Shown here: positions 9,667 to 18,631 of the stretch, in pieces
Numbering within the stretch: position 1 is the first letter of the stretch
How the letters are laid out: each line of letters starts with the position of its first letter
Source of the DNA: an uncultured Pelagibacteraceae bacterium
Lineage (GTDB): Bacteria; Pseudomonadota; Alphaproteobacteria; Pelagibacterales; Pelagibacteraceae
Direction of reading: 5' to 3'
Assembly: GCA_902566925.1 (NCBI GenBank)
Contig: CACFKO010000008.1
Coordinates: 1 to 56,228 of the forward strand
DNA length: 56,228 nt
Position numbers and translations under genes: made by a program
Notes under the pieces: generated by a model
What the model was told of the DNA's origin: nothing
Databases searched by the model: none
Seen by the model: the letters and a program-made list of their open reading frames with translations, nothing else

Positions 9667-10701
9667 ATGGGAAAAATAGTTATTATTGGAGCAGGAGCAA
9701 TGGGTACAGCATTTGCATATCCATGTAGTGACAATGAGCATGATGTAAGTATCATTGGTACCCACTTAGAAAATAAAACTATAGATAAGCTAAATATCGA
9801 TCGTTTTCACCCAGGACTTAATTTAGAAGTAATTAGATCTATTAAATTCTTTAAAAACAATTCTATTAAAGAGGTTTTTAAGACTAAAGTAGACTTGATT
9901 GTTGTAGCTGTTAGTTCCAATGGAATCGATTGGATTGCTGATGAGCTAAAAAAAATTTCTCAAAACGGACAATTACCTAAACTTCTAATGTTAACAAAAG
10001 GCTTAAGTATTAAAGAAAAAAAATATGAATTATTGGTTGAAAAATTAGAAAGACTATTGTCTGAAAGAGGAATTAAAAATATTAATCTATCAGCTATTGG
10101 AGGACCGTGCCTAGCTCCTGGTTTAGCTAACAGAGTACACAGTGGTGTTGTAATAGCTAATAAAGACCTAGATACGGCGAACTTATTAAAAAAAATATTA
10201 TCAACAAATTATTATCATGTATCAACATCCTCTGATATGAGTGGCGTTGAAGTTTGTGCAGCTATTAAAAATATATTTTCCATGGTGATTGGAGCAGCAT
10301 CTGGAATAAATGAAATAAAATCTCAAAGAAATCTCTATTTAAATACATCGGCAGCATTAATGAAACAATCAGTTTACGAAATGGAAATCTTTGTAGAATT
10401 TTTAAAAGGAAAAAAAGAAACTGTTAAAGGTTTAGCAGGTCTTGGCGATTTATATGTAAGTGCAGTAGGAGGAAGAAATAGTAAAATGGGATCATTTATA
10501 GGTGAAGGAATGATTTTTTCAGAGGCAAAGAAAAATAAAATGCCCAATGTAACAATAGAAGGTGCTGAATTAATCTTTGAAATTGGCAAGAAAATAAAAG
10601 AGGATTTTAATGATAAAAAACTTCCTTTAATGATTGCTATGATTGATGCTATTCTTGATGATAAAAAATTAGATATCAAATGGGAAAACTTCAAAAGCTA
10701 A
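9667..10701 (+). CDS. gpsA: NAD(P)-dependent glycerol-3-phosphate dehydrogenase
   Basis: A soluble 344-residue enzyme interconverting dihydroxyacetone phosphate and sn-glycerol 3-phosphate. The N-terminal Rossmann loop GAGAMGTAFA, the conserved SAIGGPCLAPGLA segment, and the C-terminal catalytic region (GVEVCAAIKNIFSM, KGLAGLGDLYVSA) identify GpsA. It is usually biosynthetic, supplying phospholipid backbones. Here its last 22 bases overlap the start of glycerol kinase, so an additional role oxidising glycerol 3-phosphate made from glycerol is plausible. GTHLENK replaces the usual residues after the second strand; I draw no conclusion from that. Confidence 0.93.
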   Translation: MGKIVIIGAGAMGTAFAYPCSDNEHDVSIIGTHLENKTIDKLNIDRFHPGLNLEVIRSIKFFKNNSIKEVFKTKVDLIVVAVSSNGIDWIADELKKISQNGQLPKLLMLTKGLSIKEKKYELLVEKLERLLSERGIKNINLSAIGGPCLAPGLANRVHSGVVIANKDLDTANLLKKILSTNYYHVSTSSDMSGVEVCAAIKNIFSMVIGAASGINEIKSQRNLYLNTSAALMKQSVYEMEIFVEFLKGKKETVKGLAGLGDLYVSAVGGRNSKMGSFIGEGMIFSEAKKNKMPNVTIEGAELIFEIGKKIKEDFNDKKLPLMIAMIDAILDDKKLDIKWENFKS

Positions 10702-12182
10702 AAAAAAAATTTATTATATCGATCGACCAGGGAACAACATCAACTCGAGCAATTCTTTTTAATCTAAAAGGTCAACCTATTCATTCGGCTCAAAATGAAT
10801 TTAAGCAATATTTTCCAAAGAATGGTTGGGTTGAACATAATCCTGAAGAAATATGGAGCACTACCAAAAAAACACTTAAAGATGCAATAAATAAGGCCAA
10901 AAAACTTAAGGGAAATATTTTAGCAATTGGAATTACTAATCAAAGAGAAACCACAGTTTTGTGGGATAAAAAAACAGGAAAAACAGTTTATAGAGCAATT
11001 GTTTGGCAGGATAGAAGGCAAGAAAAATTATGTAAAAAATTAAGAAAACAAAAATTAGAGTCTCTTATTTTTAAGAGAACTGGACTTTTAATCGACTCTT
11101 ATTTTTCGGCAACTAAAATTAAATGGATTTTAGATAATGTACCCATAGCTAAAAAATTAATGTCAAAGAAGCAACTTCTTTTTGGAACTATAGATAGTTT
11201 TTTAATTTGGAGATTAACCAAGGGCAAAATTCACGCTACAGATGCAACAAATGCTAGTCGAACAATGATTTATAATATTTCCTCTAACAAATGGGATGAC
11301 ACTATTTTAAAAATTTTGAAAATTAAAAAGCATATTCTTCCTGAAGTAAAAGATTGTGCTGATGATTATGGTTCAACACACCCTTCAATCACTGATAAGT
11401 CAATACCTATTAGAGGAGTTGTGGGCGATCAACAGGCTGCAACGATTGGCCAATGTTGTTTTAAACCAGGATCTTTAAAGAGTACTTACGGCACAGGTGC
11501 TTTTATTTTATTAAATACAGGTTCAAAAAAAATATATTCTAAAAACAGATTATTAACTACCATAGGGTATAGAATAAATGGCAAAACCATTTATGCACTT
11601 GAAGGTTCAATTTTTATCGCTGGTGCTGGGGTTCAATGGATTAGAGATAGAATGAAATTTATTAAAAAAGCCTCTGATACAGAAAAAATTGTTAAATCAC
11701 TAAAAGATAATGCTGGAATTTATTTAGTTCCTGCTTTTACTGGCATCGGTGCACCATATTGGAACGCAAATGCCAGAGGTGTTTTGAGTGGAATTACTAG
11801 AGACACTGGACCAAAAGAAATTGTAAGAGCTATAATCGAGTCAGTTGCGTATCAAACATACGATTTATTTGAAGCTATGAAACATGATGGTTTAAGACCC
11901 AAACTTGTCAAAGTTGATGGCGGAATGGTCATGAATAATTGGTTTTCACAATATCTTGCCGATATGATTAATGTTAAAGTTTTAAGACCTAAGGTTCATG
12001 AAACTACAGCTCTTGGAGCAGCTTTTATGGCTGGTTTAAAAATCGGTGTATATAAATCATTGAATGAAATTGAAAAGCAATGGAGACTAGATAAAAAATT
12101 TTTACCTAAAGTCAATAAAAATTTTAGAAAAAAAGTTTTAAAGGGCTGGAATAATGCAGTTAAAAGAACTTTAATTACTTAA
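10680..12182 (+). CDS. glpK: Glycerol kinase
   Basis: FGGY-family sugar kinase, 500 residues, phosphorylating glycerol to glycerol 3-phosphate. The N-terminal phosphate motif SIDQGTTSTRAILF, the substrate-contacting TNQRETTVLWDKKTG, WQDRR and GVVGDQQAA segments, and the C-terminal GMVMNNWFSQ adenosine motif are all present, and length is normal for GlpK. The ATG lies inside gpsA (22-base overlap), and only about 10 residues precede the first beta strand. No glycerol facilitator or GlpD is visible in the window, so GpsA may provide the next step. Confidence 0.96.
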   Translation: MGKLQKLKKKFIISIDQGTTSTRAILFNLKGQPIHSAQNEFKQYFPKNGWVEHNPEEIWSTTKKTLKDAINKAKKLKGNILAIGITNQRETTVLWDKKTGKTVYRAIVWQDRRQEKLCKKLRKQKLESLIFKRTGLLIDSYFSATKIKWILDNVPIAKKLMSKKQLLFGTIDSFLIWRLTKGKIHATDATNASRTMIYNISSNKWDDTILKILKIKKHILPEVKDCADDYGSTHPSITDKSIPIRGVVGDQQAATIGQCCFKPGSLKSTYGTGAFILLNTGSKKIYSKNRLLTTIGYRINGKTIYALEGSIFIAGAGVQWIRDRMKFIKKASDTEKIVKSLKDNAGIYLVPAFTGIGAPYWNANARGVLSGITRDTGPKEIVRAIIESVAYQTYDLFEAMKHDGLRPKLVKVDGGMVMNNWFSQYLADMINVKVLRPKVHETTALGAAFMAGLKIGVYKSLNEIEKQWRLDKKFLPKVNKNFRKKVLKGWNNAVKRTLIT

Positions 12183-12229
12183 TGCAATTAAATCATAATT
12201 TGGATACAAAGATCATATAAAAAATTATA

Positions 12230-13234
12230 ATGATTAAAATTGGAATAAATGGTTTTGGTAGAATTGGAAGACTCATACTAAGAGCCTTATTGGAAAATTA
12301 TAAAGACAAAATACAAGTCGTTGGAATTAACGATCTTGGTTCAATTGAAACAAATGCTCATTTAATAAAATATGATAGTACTCATGGGACTTTAACGCAT
12401 GATGTAAATACTTCAAAAGATGGTATCAAAATTTTAAACCAAAATATAAAAGTTTTTGCTGAAAGGGATCCGGCCAATTTACATTGGGGCGAAGTTGGAG
12501 CAGACATTGTTTTAGAATGTACAGGATTATTTTTAAATAAAGAAACAGCGTCTAAACATATTAAGGCTGGAGCAAAAAAGGTTATTATATCAGCACCTGG
12601 AAAAGATGTAGATTTTACAATTGTTCAAGGCGTTAACAGCAAAGACCTTAAAAAAGAACATAATGTTATTTCAAATGGATCGTGCACAACAAATTGTTTA
12701 GCTCCTGTAGCGATGATTTTAGAAAATAATTTTGGAATTGAATATGGCTATATGACAACTATTCACAGTTACACTGGTGATCAAAAACTTCTTGATACTT
12801 TTCATAAAGATTTAAGACGAGCTAGATCAACTGATGGAGCAATGATACCAACCTCTACTGGTGCAGCAAAGGCAATGAGCCTAGTTTTGCCTTCCTTAAA
12901 AGGTAAATTAGACGGTACAGCAATAAGAGTTCCCACACCAAATGTATCATTAATTGATTTTACCTTAGTTACAAAAAAAAATGTTACAGTTGAGAAAATT
13001 AATGAGGTGATGTCTATAGCATCCAAAGGGGAGCTGAAAGGAATTTTAGGTATTAATAAAAAACCTTTAGTATCAAAAGATTTTAATCATGACTCACATA
13101 GTTCGATATTTGACATTACACAAACCCAGGTTATAAAAGAAAAATTTAGTAGAGTTCTTTCTTGGTATGATAATGAATGGGGTTTTTCTAATAGAATGTG
13201 TGATACAACTATACAAATTTCAAAGTTAATCTAA
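12230..13234 (+). CDS. gap: Type I glyceraldehyde-3-phosphate dehydrogenase
   Basis: A 334-residue glycolytic/gluconeogenic enzyme. NAD-binding GINGFGRIGRL at the N-terminus, catalytic Cys152 in SNGSCTTNCLAP, and the TIHSYTGDQ and SWYDNEWGFSNRM segments are textbook type I GAPDH. It follows glpK after 47 bases and ends 4 bases inside the convergent bamE gene. With gpsA and glpK it makes a route from glycerol to the lower half of glycolysis, needing only triose-phosphate isomerase from elsewhere. Confidence 0.97.
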   Translation: MIKIGINGFGRIGRLILRALLENYKDKIQVVGINDLGSIETNAHLIKYDSTHGTLTHDVNTSKDGIKILNQNIKVFAERDPANLHWGEVGADIVLECTGLFLNKETASKHIKAGAKKVIISAPGKDVDFTIVQGVNSKDLKKEHNVISNGSCTTNCLAPVAMILENNFGIEYGYMTTIHSYTGDQKLLDTFHKDLRRARSTDGAMIPTSTGAAKAMSLVLPSLKGKLDGTAIRVPTPNVSLIDFTLVTKKNVTVEKINEVMSIASKGELKGILGINKKPLVSKDFNHDSHSSIFDITQTQVIKEKFSRVLSWYDNEWGFSNRMCDTTIQISKLI

Positions 13235-13713
13235 TTTTTTTTAAAAGTTCTGTTTTGATTCATTTTATTTCTTAAGCTAGACACAAATGATTGTAAAAAA
13301 CTTCCTCTCTTTACTACATTATCAGTCACTTCTTCAGAAAACTCGTGTGTATTCATTTTGTTTTTATCATAGAAAAGTTTCTCCTCTAAAATTCCATATT
13401 TATCAAATTTAACTACCAAAACATTGTTATTTAATAAAATATTTTTACCAACTTTATGAACACCACCTCTAGTTTTAGTTCGCTCTATATAGATCCATGT
13501 ATTTTTTTCATGAATAGATTTGATGTGAGGTTCTCCTAATACATCAACAACATCATTCTTATTTGTAATATTTGGTTTTAATAGTGTCTCCCTTTTTTCA
13601 AGAAAGATAATACCGTGACTTTTTACTACTCTATTATTTTGGCAATTTAGTAAAAAAAAGGATAAAATTATTATAAATAAAAAATTTATATGTTTACTTT
13701 TTATCAAAAACAT
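13231..13713 (-). CDS. bamE: BamE/SmpA-like outer-membrane lipoprotein
   Basis: A 160-residue lipoprotein with a short basic N-terminus, hydrophobic signal and lipobox FFLLNC (Cys24), followed by the BamE fold signature (KNDVVDVLGEPH, then NTWIYIER and LVVKFDKYGILEEK). BamE is an accessory part of the outer-membrane beta-barrel assembly machine. The signal peptide needs the start at 13713, so the first 24 bases overlap the divergent cytochrome-assembly gene; each gene's promoter must lie within the other. The bamE/chaperone divergent arrangement is common in alphaproteobacteria. Confidence 0.85.
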   Translation of the reverse strand: MFLIKSKHINFLFIIILSFFLLNCQNNRVVKSHGIIFLEKRETLLKPNITNKNDVVDVLGEPHIKSIHEKNTWIYIERTKTRGGVHKVGKNILLNNNVLVVKFDKYGILEEKLFYDKNKMNTHEFSEEVTDNVVKRGSFLQSFVSSLRNKMNQNRTFKKN

Positions 13714-14196
13714 AACAATAGACTTTACAATAAATTAGTAGAATTATCACGAAATAAATTTTTTTACCAAGAATTAAAACTATCTGACGACTTTCAATCA
13801 AGAGCTTTATTAATCTTTTTTCATTTAGCGATAATATTTAAGACAAAAAAAAACAGTAATAATAAAAAAATTTTACAGAATCTATTTGATAATACATTTC
13901 AAAATATTGAGATAGATATTAGAGAGTTAGGGTACGGTGACACTAAAGTAAACACAACAATGAAAACATTAAGTAAGATTTTTTATGATATTCTTTTAGG
14001 CATTGATAAGAAAAAACTTTTTTCCTTTAATAGTGATACAATTCTATTAAAAAAATATTTTGGTAATGCAGATAAAACAAAAAATTTAGTAAAGATCAAT
14101 AAATTGGCTGATTATTTTGAAAAATTCCAAAATTTTTGTTTTGATTTGGATGTTGATAATATGGTAAATGGTTCTATAGATTTTAAATATAGGTAA
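13690..14196 (+). CDS. Ubiquinol-cytochrome c chaperone family protein (CBP3-like)
   Basis: A 168-residue protein of the ubiquinol-cytochrome c reductase assembly chaperone family (Cbp3/UQCC relatives). Evidence is the N-terminal helical pattern ([19 protein letters not shown]), then [27 protein letters not shown] and a C-terminal helical region. In mitochondria Cbp3 helps assemble cytochrome b; the bacterial role is inferred. The start is the one that aligns with the family N-terminus and overlaps bamE on the other strand. In many alphaproteobacteria a YceD/DUF177 gene comes next; here rpmF follows 5 bases later. Confidence 0.82.
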   Translation: MFTFYQKHNNRLYNKLVELSRNKFFYQELKLSDDFQSRALLIFFHLAIIFKTKKNSNNKKILQNLFDNTFQNIEIDIRELGYGDTKVNTTMKTLSKIFYDILLGIDKKKLFSFNSDTILLKKYFGNADKTKNLVKINKLADYFEKFQNFCFDLDVDNMVNGSIDFKYR

Positions 14197-14201
14197 TATT
14201 C

Positions 14202-14375
14202 ATGGCTGTACCAAAACGAAAGACCTCAAAGTCTCGAAGAAATAAGAGAAGATCTCATCACCGGATAGTGGCAGTTAATGCTATTGAAGATAAAAAAAGC
14301 GGAGAATACAGATTACCACATCATATTGATTTAAAAACTGGCGTTTATAACGGAAAAAAGATTTTAGATAAATAA
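14202..14375 (+). CDS. rpmF: 50S ribosomal protein L32
   Basis: A 57-codon gene beginning [19 protein letters not shown], the classic L32 start, followed by a basic body and the C-terminal GVYNGKKIL typical of alphaproteobacterial L32. It has no zinc-binding cysteines, as is normal in this lineage. It lies 5 bases after the chaperone gene and 29 bases before plsX; rpmF-plsX is a widely conserved pair. It is easy to overlook because of its size. Confidence 0.96.
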   Translation: MAVPKRKTSKSRRNKRRSHHRIVAVNAIEDKKSGEYRLPHHIDLKTGVYNGKKILDK

Positions 14376-14404
14376 TCTTATTTTCCTTTATATTTATATT
14401 TCAA

Positions 14405-15451
14405 ATGAATGAAAGCATTAAAATAGCAATAGATCTAATGGGAGGAGAAAATTCTCCAGAAAAAAATCTTGAAGGTGTAAATTTCTTCCTTGAAAGAAAC
14501 AAAAAAGTAAATGATTGTTTTTTTTATTTTTTTGGAGACGAAACTCAAGTGAAAAAAAAAATATCAAAATATAAATATTTAAAAAATAATTATAAAATCT
14601 TTGATAGTAAAATAATTGTTTCTGATGATTTATCAGCTCTATCAGCAATAAAAAAAGGAAAAAATTCAAGCATGTGGAATTCAATCCAATCTCAAATTGA
14701 TTTGGGCACCAATGTTACTTTGTCTGCAGGAAATACTGGTGTTTTATTAATTATGTCTAAAATGATATTAAAAACGATAGAGGATGTCGATAAGCCTGCT
14801 TTAGCTGGTCTTTGGCCAAATAAAAAAAATATGAATGTAGTATTGGATTTAGGTGCCAATGTTGAGTGTAGTGAAAAAAACTTAATTGATTTTTCAGAAA
14901 TGGGTGCAGCACTTTTTAAATCACTTTTTCCAGATGAAAAAGCCAAAGTCTCTTTACTAAATATAGGTATTGAGGAAACAAAAGGAACTGAAGTGTTAAG
15001 AGGTAGTTATTCAAAGTTAAAAGAATTAGATAAATTTGGAGACTTTGAATTCAATGGTTATATAGAAGGAAATCAAATAACAAATGGTGACAGTAATGTT
15101 ATTGTAACTGATGGCTTTACAGGTAACGTAGCTCTAAAAACGGCAGAAGGAACAGCAAATTTTTTGACTGGTATGTTAAAAGAATATTTATCTGAAAACA
15201 TATTTTCAAAAATTTCTGTTATTTTTTCATATTTCTCATTAAAAAAGTTTAAAAACAAATTAGATCCAAGGAAATATAATGGAGCCATTCTTTTAGGCCT
15301 AAAAGGACCAGTCATTAAAAGTCATGGTGCCACTGATGGCTTAGGTTTTTCCTATTCTGTTGAGTTATGTTACAAAATTGCAAAAGGTAAATTAGTTGAA
15401 AAAATTAAAAAAAATTTAAGTCACACGAAAAGTTTAAATGAAAAGACTTAA
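14405..15451 (+). CDS. plsX: Phosphate acyltransferase PlsX
   Basis: A 348-residue enzyme forming acyl-phosphate from acyl-ACP for phospholipid synthesis. The IAIDLMGGENSP start, the SAGNTGVLL segment, VLDLGANVEC and the C-terminal LLGLKGPVIKSHGATD motif define PlsX. It ends 14 bases inside ihfA. In many bacteria fabH separates plsX from ihfA; no fabH is present here. Confidence 0.95.
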   Translation: MNESIKIAIDLMGGENSPEKNLEGVNFFLERNKKVNDCFFYFFGDETQVKKKISKYKYLKNNYKIFDSKIIVSDDLSALSAIKKGKNSSMWNSIQSQIDLGTNVTLSAGNTGVLLIMSKMILKTIEDVDKPALAGLWPNKKNMNVVLDLGANVECSEKNLIDFSEMGAALFKSLFPDEKAKVSLLNIGIEETKGTEVLRGSYSKLKELDKFGDFEFNGYIEGNQITNGDSNVIVTDGFTGNVALKTAEGTANFLTGMLKEYLSENIFSKISVIFSYFSLKKFKNKLDPRKYNGAILLGLKGPVIKSHGATDGLGFSYSVELCYKIAKGKLVEKIKKNLSHTKSLNEKT

Positions 15452-15734
15452 TATTAGTAAAATTGATGTTCTGAAAAAAATATATTCAAATTTAGGTATC
15501 CCAATAGTTTTTTCTGGGAAGATCTTAGAATTAATTTTGAGTACAATTACGGAAGGTTTAAACAAAGATAATAAAGTTAAAATATCAGGTTTTGGGACTT
15601 TTAAAATCAGAAAAAAAAAATCAAGAATTGGTAGAAATCCAGTGACAGGAAAAGAACATGTAATAAAGTCAAGAAAAGTAGTGACCTTTCACCCCTCTAT
15701 AGAACTTAAAAAAGAAATTAACAATGAAAAATAA
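15438..15734 (+). CDS. ihfA: Integration host factor alpha subunit
   Basis: A 98-residue HU/IHF-family DNA-bending protein. Evidence is VKISGFGTFKIRKKKSRIGRNPVTGKE with the intercalating proline in the GRNP loop, and the following VVTFHPSIELK. The position between plsX and a MerR gene matches alphaproteobacterial ihfA rather than hup. It starts within plsX and overlaps the MerR gene by 11 bases, so all three are probably translated from one message. Confidence 0.9.
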   Translation: MKRLNISKIDVLKKIYSNLGIPIVFSGKILELILSTITEGLNKDNKVKISGFGTFKIRKKKSRIGRNPVTGKEHVIKSRKVVTFHPSIELKKEINNEK

Positions 15735-16077
15735 TAAGATTTATAGAAGTATAGGTGAAGTAGCCAAGGAGATTTTGGTAAATACTCATACTTTGCGATT
15801 TTGGGAAAAAGAATTTAAACAAATTAGACCAAAAATTTTGTCTGGAAAAAGAAGATATTATTCTGAAAAGGATATAAATTTATTGAAATTAATATATGAA
15901 TTATTAAAAAACCAAGGATATACCATAGCAGGTGCTAAAAAATTATTGAATAATAGTTCAATTAAACTTGACGATGAATTAAGTTCAGGTATAAAAAAGA
16001 AAAATTTTCAAGGTTCATTAAAAATTAGAGCACATAAAATTAAATTAATCTTGAACAGAATAAAAGGTGTAGATTAA
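15724..16077 (+). CDS. MerR-family transcriptional regulator
   Basis: A 117-residue regulator with an N-terminal winged helix-turn-helix (SIGEVAKEILVNTHTLRFWE, then the wing GKRRYYSEKDINLLKLI) and a short dimerisation helix. There is no cysteine-rich effector domain, so it is not a metal sensor of the MerR/CueR type. The ihfA-merR adjacency is a standing feature of alphaproteobacterial genomes; its target is not known to me. The stop shares a base with the rpmG start (TAATG). Confidence 0.88.
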   Translation: MKNNKIYRSIGEVAKEILVNTHTLRFWEKEFKQIRPKILSGKRRYYSEKDINLLKLIYELLKNQGYTIAGAKKLLNNSSIKLDDELSSGIKKKNFQGSLKIRAHKIKLILNRIKGVD

Positions 16078-16268
16078 TGGCAAAAAAAAGTTCAATAAAA
16101 GTTAGGTTGGTACCAGAGGGAAAACCAGATAGTCCTTTTTTTTATTATGTTAAAAAACCCTCTAAGGGTGAGAAGGCCAAAGTAAAGCTTAAGATGAAAA
16201 AGTACAATCCCGATAGTAGAAAACATGAATTTTTTGTTGAAAAAAAACTTCCTCCTCATAGCAAATAA
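16077..16268 (+). CDS. rpmG: 50S ribosomal protein L33
   Basis: A 63-residue basic protein with the L33 pattern: KVRLVPEG near the start, FFYYVKK, then the KKYNPDSRKHEFFVEKKL core that matches the family motif KYDPxxRKHV. It lacks zinc cysteines and is slightly longer than the usual 55 residues because of a small insertion before FFYY. It is translationally coupled to the MerR gene and converges with the chorismate mutase gene after 2 bases. Confidence 0.9.
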   Translation: MAKKSSIKVRLVPEGKPDSPFFYYVKKPSKGEKAKVKLKMKKYNPDSRKHEFFVEKKLPPHSK

Positions 16269-16270
16269 AA

Positions 16271-16552
16271 TTATTTTTTATTAAAATTTTTAAATTCATA
16301 TTTTACAAAAGCCTTTATCATTGAACTCCAAATATTTTTAGTAATATCAGGATCAATTTTTTTTTTCTTAGATTTTTTTCTAATATTTTTAAGAATAAGC
16401 TTGATTCTTTTTTTATCAACAATTTGATTTTTTTTTGTCTTATTCGATAAAATTTTGTCTACAAGTACACTTCTCTTTTTAATTATTAGCAACATTTTGT
16501 CGTCAAGTTTATCCAATTTTCTTCTAATTTTTTTAATCTTTTTATTAATCAT
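16271..16552 (-). CDS. Stand-alone AroQ-type chorismate mutase
   Basis: A 93-residue all-helical protein matching the AroQ chorismate mutase domain: first helix IRRKLDKLDDKMLLIIKKRS, then a DKKRIKLIL helix and a C-terminal IWSSMIKAFVKYE helix. Active-site-type basic residues (early Arg, the Arg of KKRS, the Asp/Arg pair of DKKRI) are retained. It would convert chorismate to prephenate for phenylalanine and tyrosine. It is extremely lysine-rich and short, with no fused prephenate dehydratase. It sits alone on the minus strand between rpmG and ctaA. Confidence 0.8.
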   Translation of the reverse strand: MINKKIKKIRRKLDKLDDKMLLIIKKRSVLVDKILSNKTKKNQIVDKKRIKLILKNIRKKSKKKKIDPDITKNIWSSMIKAFVKYEFKNFNKK

Positions 16553-16602
16553 AGCGACATAAATGTAATTAAAATAATATTTAAATATTATATAACAATT
16601 TA

Positions 16603-17634
16603 ATGGAAATTATATTAAGAAAAAAATATTCCAAATTTGTAAATTACTGGCTTATTAGCTTATTATCTTTGATAGGAATTATCGTCATAGTTGGTGGGTT
16701 AACCAGACTAACGGATTCTGGTTTGTCTATTACGACTTGGGATATCGTTGAAGGAATTCTCCCACCTTTGACAAGCAGTCAATGGCAAGAAACATTTAAT
16801 CTTTATAAAAAAATACCTCAGTATTTTTTACTTAATCAAAACATGACAATGAGTGAATTCAAGGTTATTTATTATTGGGAATATATTCATAGAATTCTTG
16901 GACGAATTCTTGGTTTATTATTTATCATTCCTTTCGTCTACATATATTTTAAAAAGATTTTAAATAAAGAATACATTCAAAATTTATTTTTTTTATTTAT
17001 TTTAATTTTAATACAAGGCACTGTAGGTTGGTATATGGTAAAAAGTGGTTTAGTTGAAAATACAACAGTAAGTCATTATAGATTGGCAATTCACCTAAAT
17101 TTAGCATTTATTTTATTTTCTGCAATTTTTTGGTATTTTTTAAATATTAGATTTAATAAAAATAAAATTTTTTTTGATTTCAAATTTAATAATATATATA
17201 TCAAAGCTTTTATTTTTTTGGTTTTCTTACAAATCACTTTTGGGGCATTTACCTCAGGTTTAGATGCGGGGCAAATTTATCAAACATGGCCATTAATGAA
17301 TAACTATTTTTTTCCAGATGATTTAACTATCAATAATTTAATTTTTTCCCAAATATTTAATGAACCTTCTTTTGTTCAGTTTGTGCACAGAAAACTAGCT
17401 TATATTATTTTTTTTTATGTTTTAGTAATGTCTTTTTTTGTTTTCTATAAAAAAGAAACATATATGTATAATTCAACATACTTTCTTTTATTAATGATTT
17501 TTATTCAACTATCTCTTGGAATTTTTACTTTATTGAGTGGAGCACATATTTGGATTGCTTCTTTGCATCAAATTTCTACAATTTTTTTATTAATTTCCTC
17601 AATTTACTTTTATTATAAATCATTAAAATCTTAG
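16603..17634 (+). CDS. ctaA: Heme A synthase (CtaA/COX15)
   Basis: Inner-membrane enzyme that oxidises heme O to heme A for cytochrome c oxidase. The 343-residue protein has about eight membrane segments, the VVGGLTRLTDSGLSITTWD signature after the first helix, the EYIHRILGR histidine motif, a histidine in VSHYRLAIHLNLA and the C-terminal FVHRKLAY and IASLHQI histidines. This is the proteobacterial/mitochondrial form. rplM begins 47 bases downstream. Confidence 0.95.
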   Translation: MEIILRKKYSKFVNYWLISLLSLIGIIVIVGGLTRLTDSGLSITTWDIVEGILPPLTSSQWQETFNLYKKIPQYFLLNQNMTMSEFKVIYYWEYIHRILGRILGLLFIIPFVYIYFKKILNKEYIQNLFFLFILILIQGTVGWYMVKSGLVENTTVSHYRLAIHLNLAFILFSAIFWYFLNIRFNKNKIFFDFKFNNIYIKAFIFLVFLQITFGAFTSGLDAGQIYQTWPLMNNYFFPDDLTINNLIFSQIFNEPSFVQFVHRKLAYIIFFYVLVMSFFVFYKKETYMYNSTYFLLLMIFIQLSLGIFTLLSGAHIWIASLHQISTIFLLISSIYFYYKSLKS

Positions 17635-17640
17635 TTTTTG

Positions 17641-17670
17641 TTGACATAGTAAATAATACCTTGTACTTAT
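17641..17670 (+). promoter_or_regulatory. Candidate promoter for the rplM-rpsI operon
   Basis: A perfect TTGACA at 17641-17646 lies 17 bases before a weak -10-like TACTTAT (17664-17670). Initiation about 7 bases further on would put the 5' end just upstream of the ATG at 17682, giving an almost leaderless rplM message. The -10 is poor, so this is tentative. Confidence 0.35.
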
Positions 17671-17681
17671 GCCCAAGTTTT

Positions 17682-18146
17682 ATGACCCCTTTTGCTAAAA
17701 AAAAAGATTTAAAAAATAACTGGTATTTGGTTAACGCTAAAAATCTGGTTGTAGGCAGGCTAGCCGCTTATATCTCCAAAGTCTTGAGAGGAAAGAATAA
17801 AGCTGTTTACGATCCACAGCAAGATAATGGTGATTTTATAATAGTTACAAATATTGAGAAAATAAAATTTACAGGTAAAAAATTTAAAAATAAAAAATAT
17901 TATAAACATACAGGTCACCCCGGGGGTATAAAAGAAACTAATCCTTTTAATTTAAAAGAAAAGAATAAATCACAAGATATTTTAAAATTTGCTGTAAAAA
18001 GAATGTTGCCGGGAGGACCTTTGGCAAAAAAACAATTAAGTAAATTAAAAATGTATTATGGAGATAAGCATCCACATGGAACACAAAATCCAGTTGAAAT
18101 TAAATTTTCTGATCTCAATAAAAAAAATTCTATTAAAATTTTATGA
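17682..18146 (+). CDS. rplM: 50S ribosomal protein L13
   Basis: Ribosomal protein L13. [15 protein letters not shown], the GDFIIVTN strand, [12 protein letters not shown] and [11 protein letters not shown] are diagnostic. An upstream TTG at 17661 would add seven residues, but the ATG at 17682 leaves 13 residues before the conserved Trp, close to the 14 in Escherichia coli L13, so I use it. There is no obvious Shine-Dalgarno. It overlaps rpsI by 4 bases; rplM-rpsI is a universal bacterial pair. Confidence 0.94.
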   Translation: MTPFAKKKDLKNNWYLVNAKNLVVGRLAAYISKVLRGKNKAVYDPQQDNGDFIIVTNIEKIKFTGKKFKNKKYYKHTGHPGGIKETNPFNLKEKNKSQDILKFAVKRMLPGGPLAKKQLSKLKMYYGDKHPHGTQNPVEIKFSDLNKKNSIKIL

Positions 18147-18589
18147 ATATAGCAAATTTAGAAACATCAAAAAATAAAACAGAAAAAATTAAAATTGACC
18201 TTAAAGATAGTCAATACGCAACAGGTAGAAGAAAGAGATCCATTGCTAGAGTTTGGGTCAAAAAAGGATCAGGAAAAATTTATGTTAATGGAAAAGTAAT
18301 GAACGAGTATTTCAAAAGACCCGTTCATCAAATGTTAGTAGTTAGACCCTTGCAGGAAATAAATGCTCCTAATAATTACGATGTTAGATGCAGTGTAAAA
18401 GGAGGGGGGCTTTCAGGTCAAGCAGGAGCCATTATCCATGGTTTATCAAGAGCCTTAGTTAATATTGATTCTTCCTTAAAAAAAACCCTTAAAAAAAATA
18501 AACTAACTACCAGGGATTCAAGGAAAGTTGAAAGAAAAAAATACGGACACAGAAAAGCCCGGAGAAGTTTCCAATTTTCTAAAAGATAA
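18143..18589 (+). CDS. rpsI: 30S ribosomal protein S9
   Basis: Ribosomal protein S9, 148 residues, with a roughly 25-residue N-terminal extension before the conserved [20 protein letters not shown]. The [17 protein letters not shown] motif and the C-terminal [16 protein letters not shown] tail, which reaches toward the P-site tRNA, are intact. It starts 4 bases inside rplM (ATGA). Confidence 0.97.
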   Translation: MNIANLETSKNKTEKIKIDLKDSQYATGRRKRSIARVWVKKGSGKIYVNGKVMNEYFKRPVHQMLVVRPLQEINAPNNYDVRCSVKGGGLSGQAGAIIHGLSRALVNIDSSLKKTLKKNKLTTRDSRKVERKKYGHRKARRSFQFSKR

Positions 18590-18631
18590 ATCATTTATTT
18601 TCATTCAATTTAAAAGTGATATAAGGAAATT

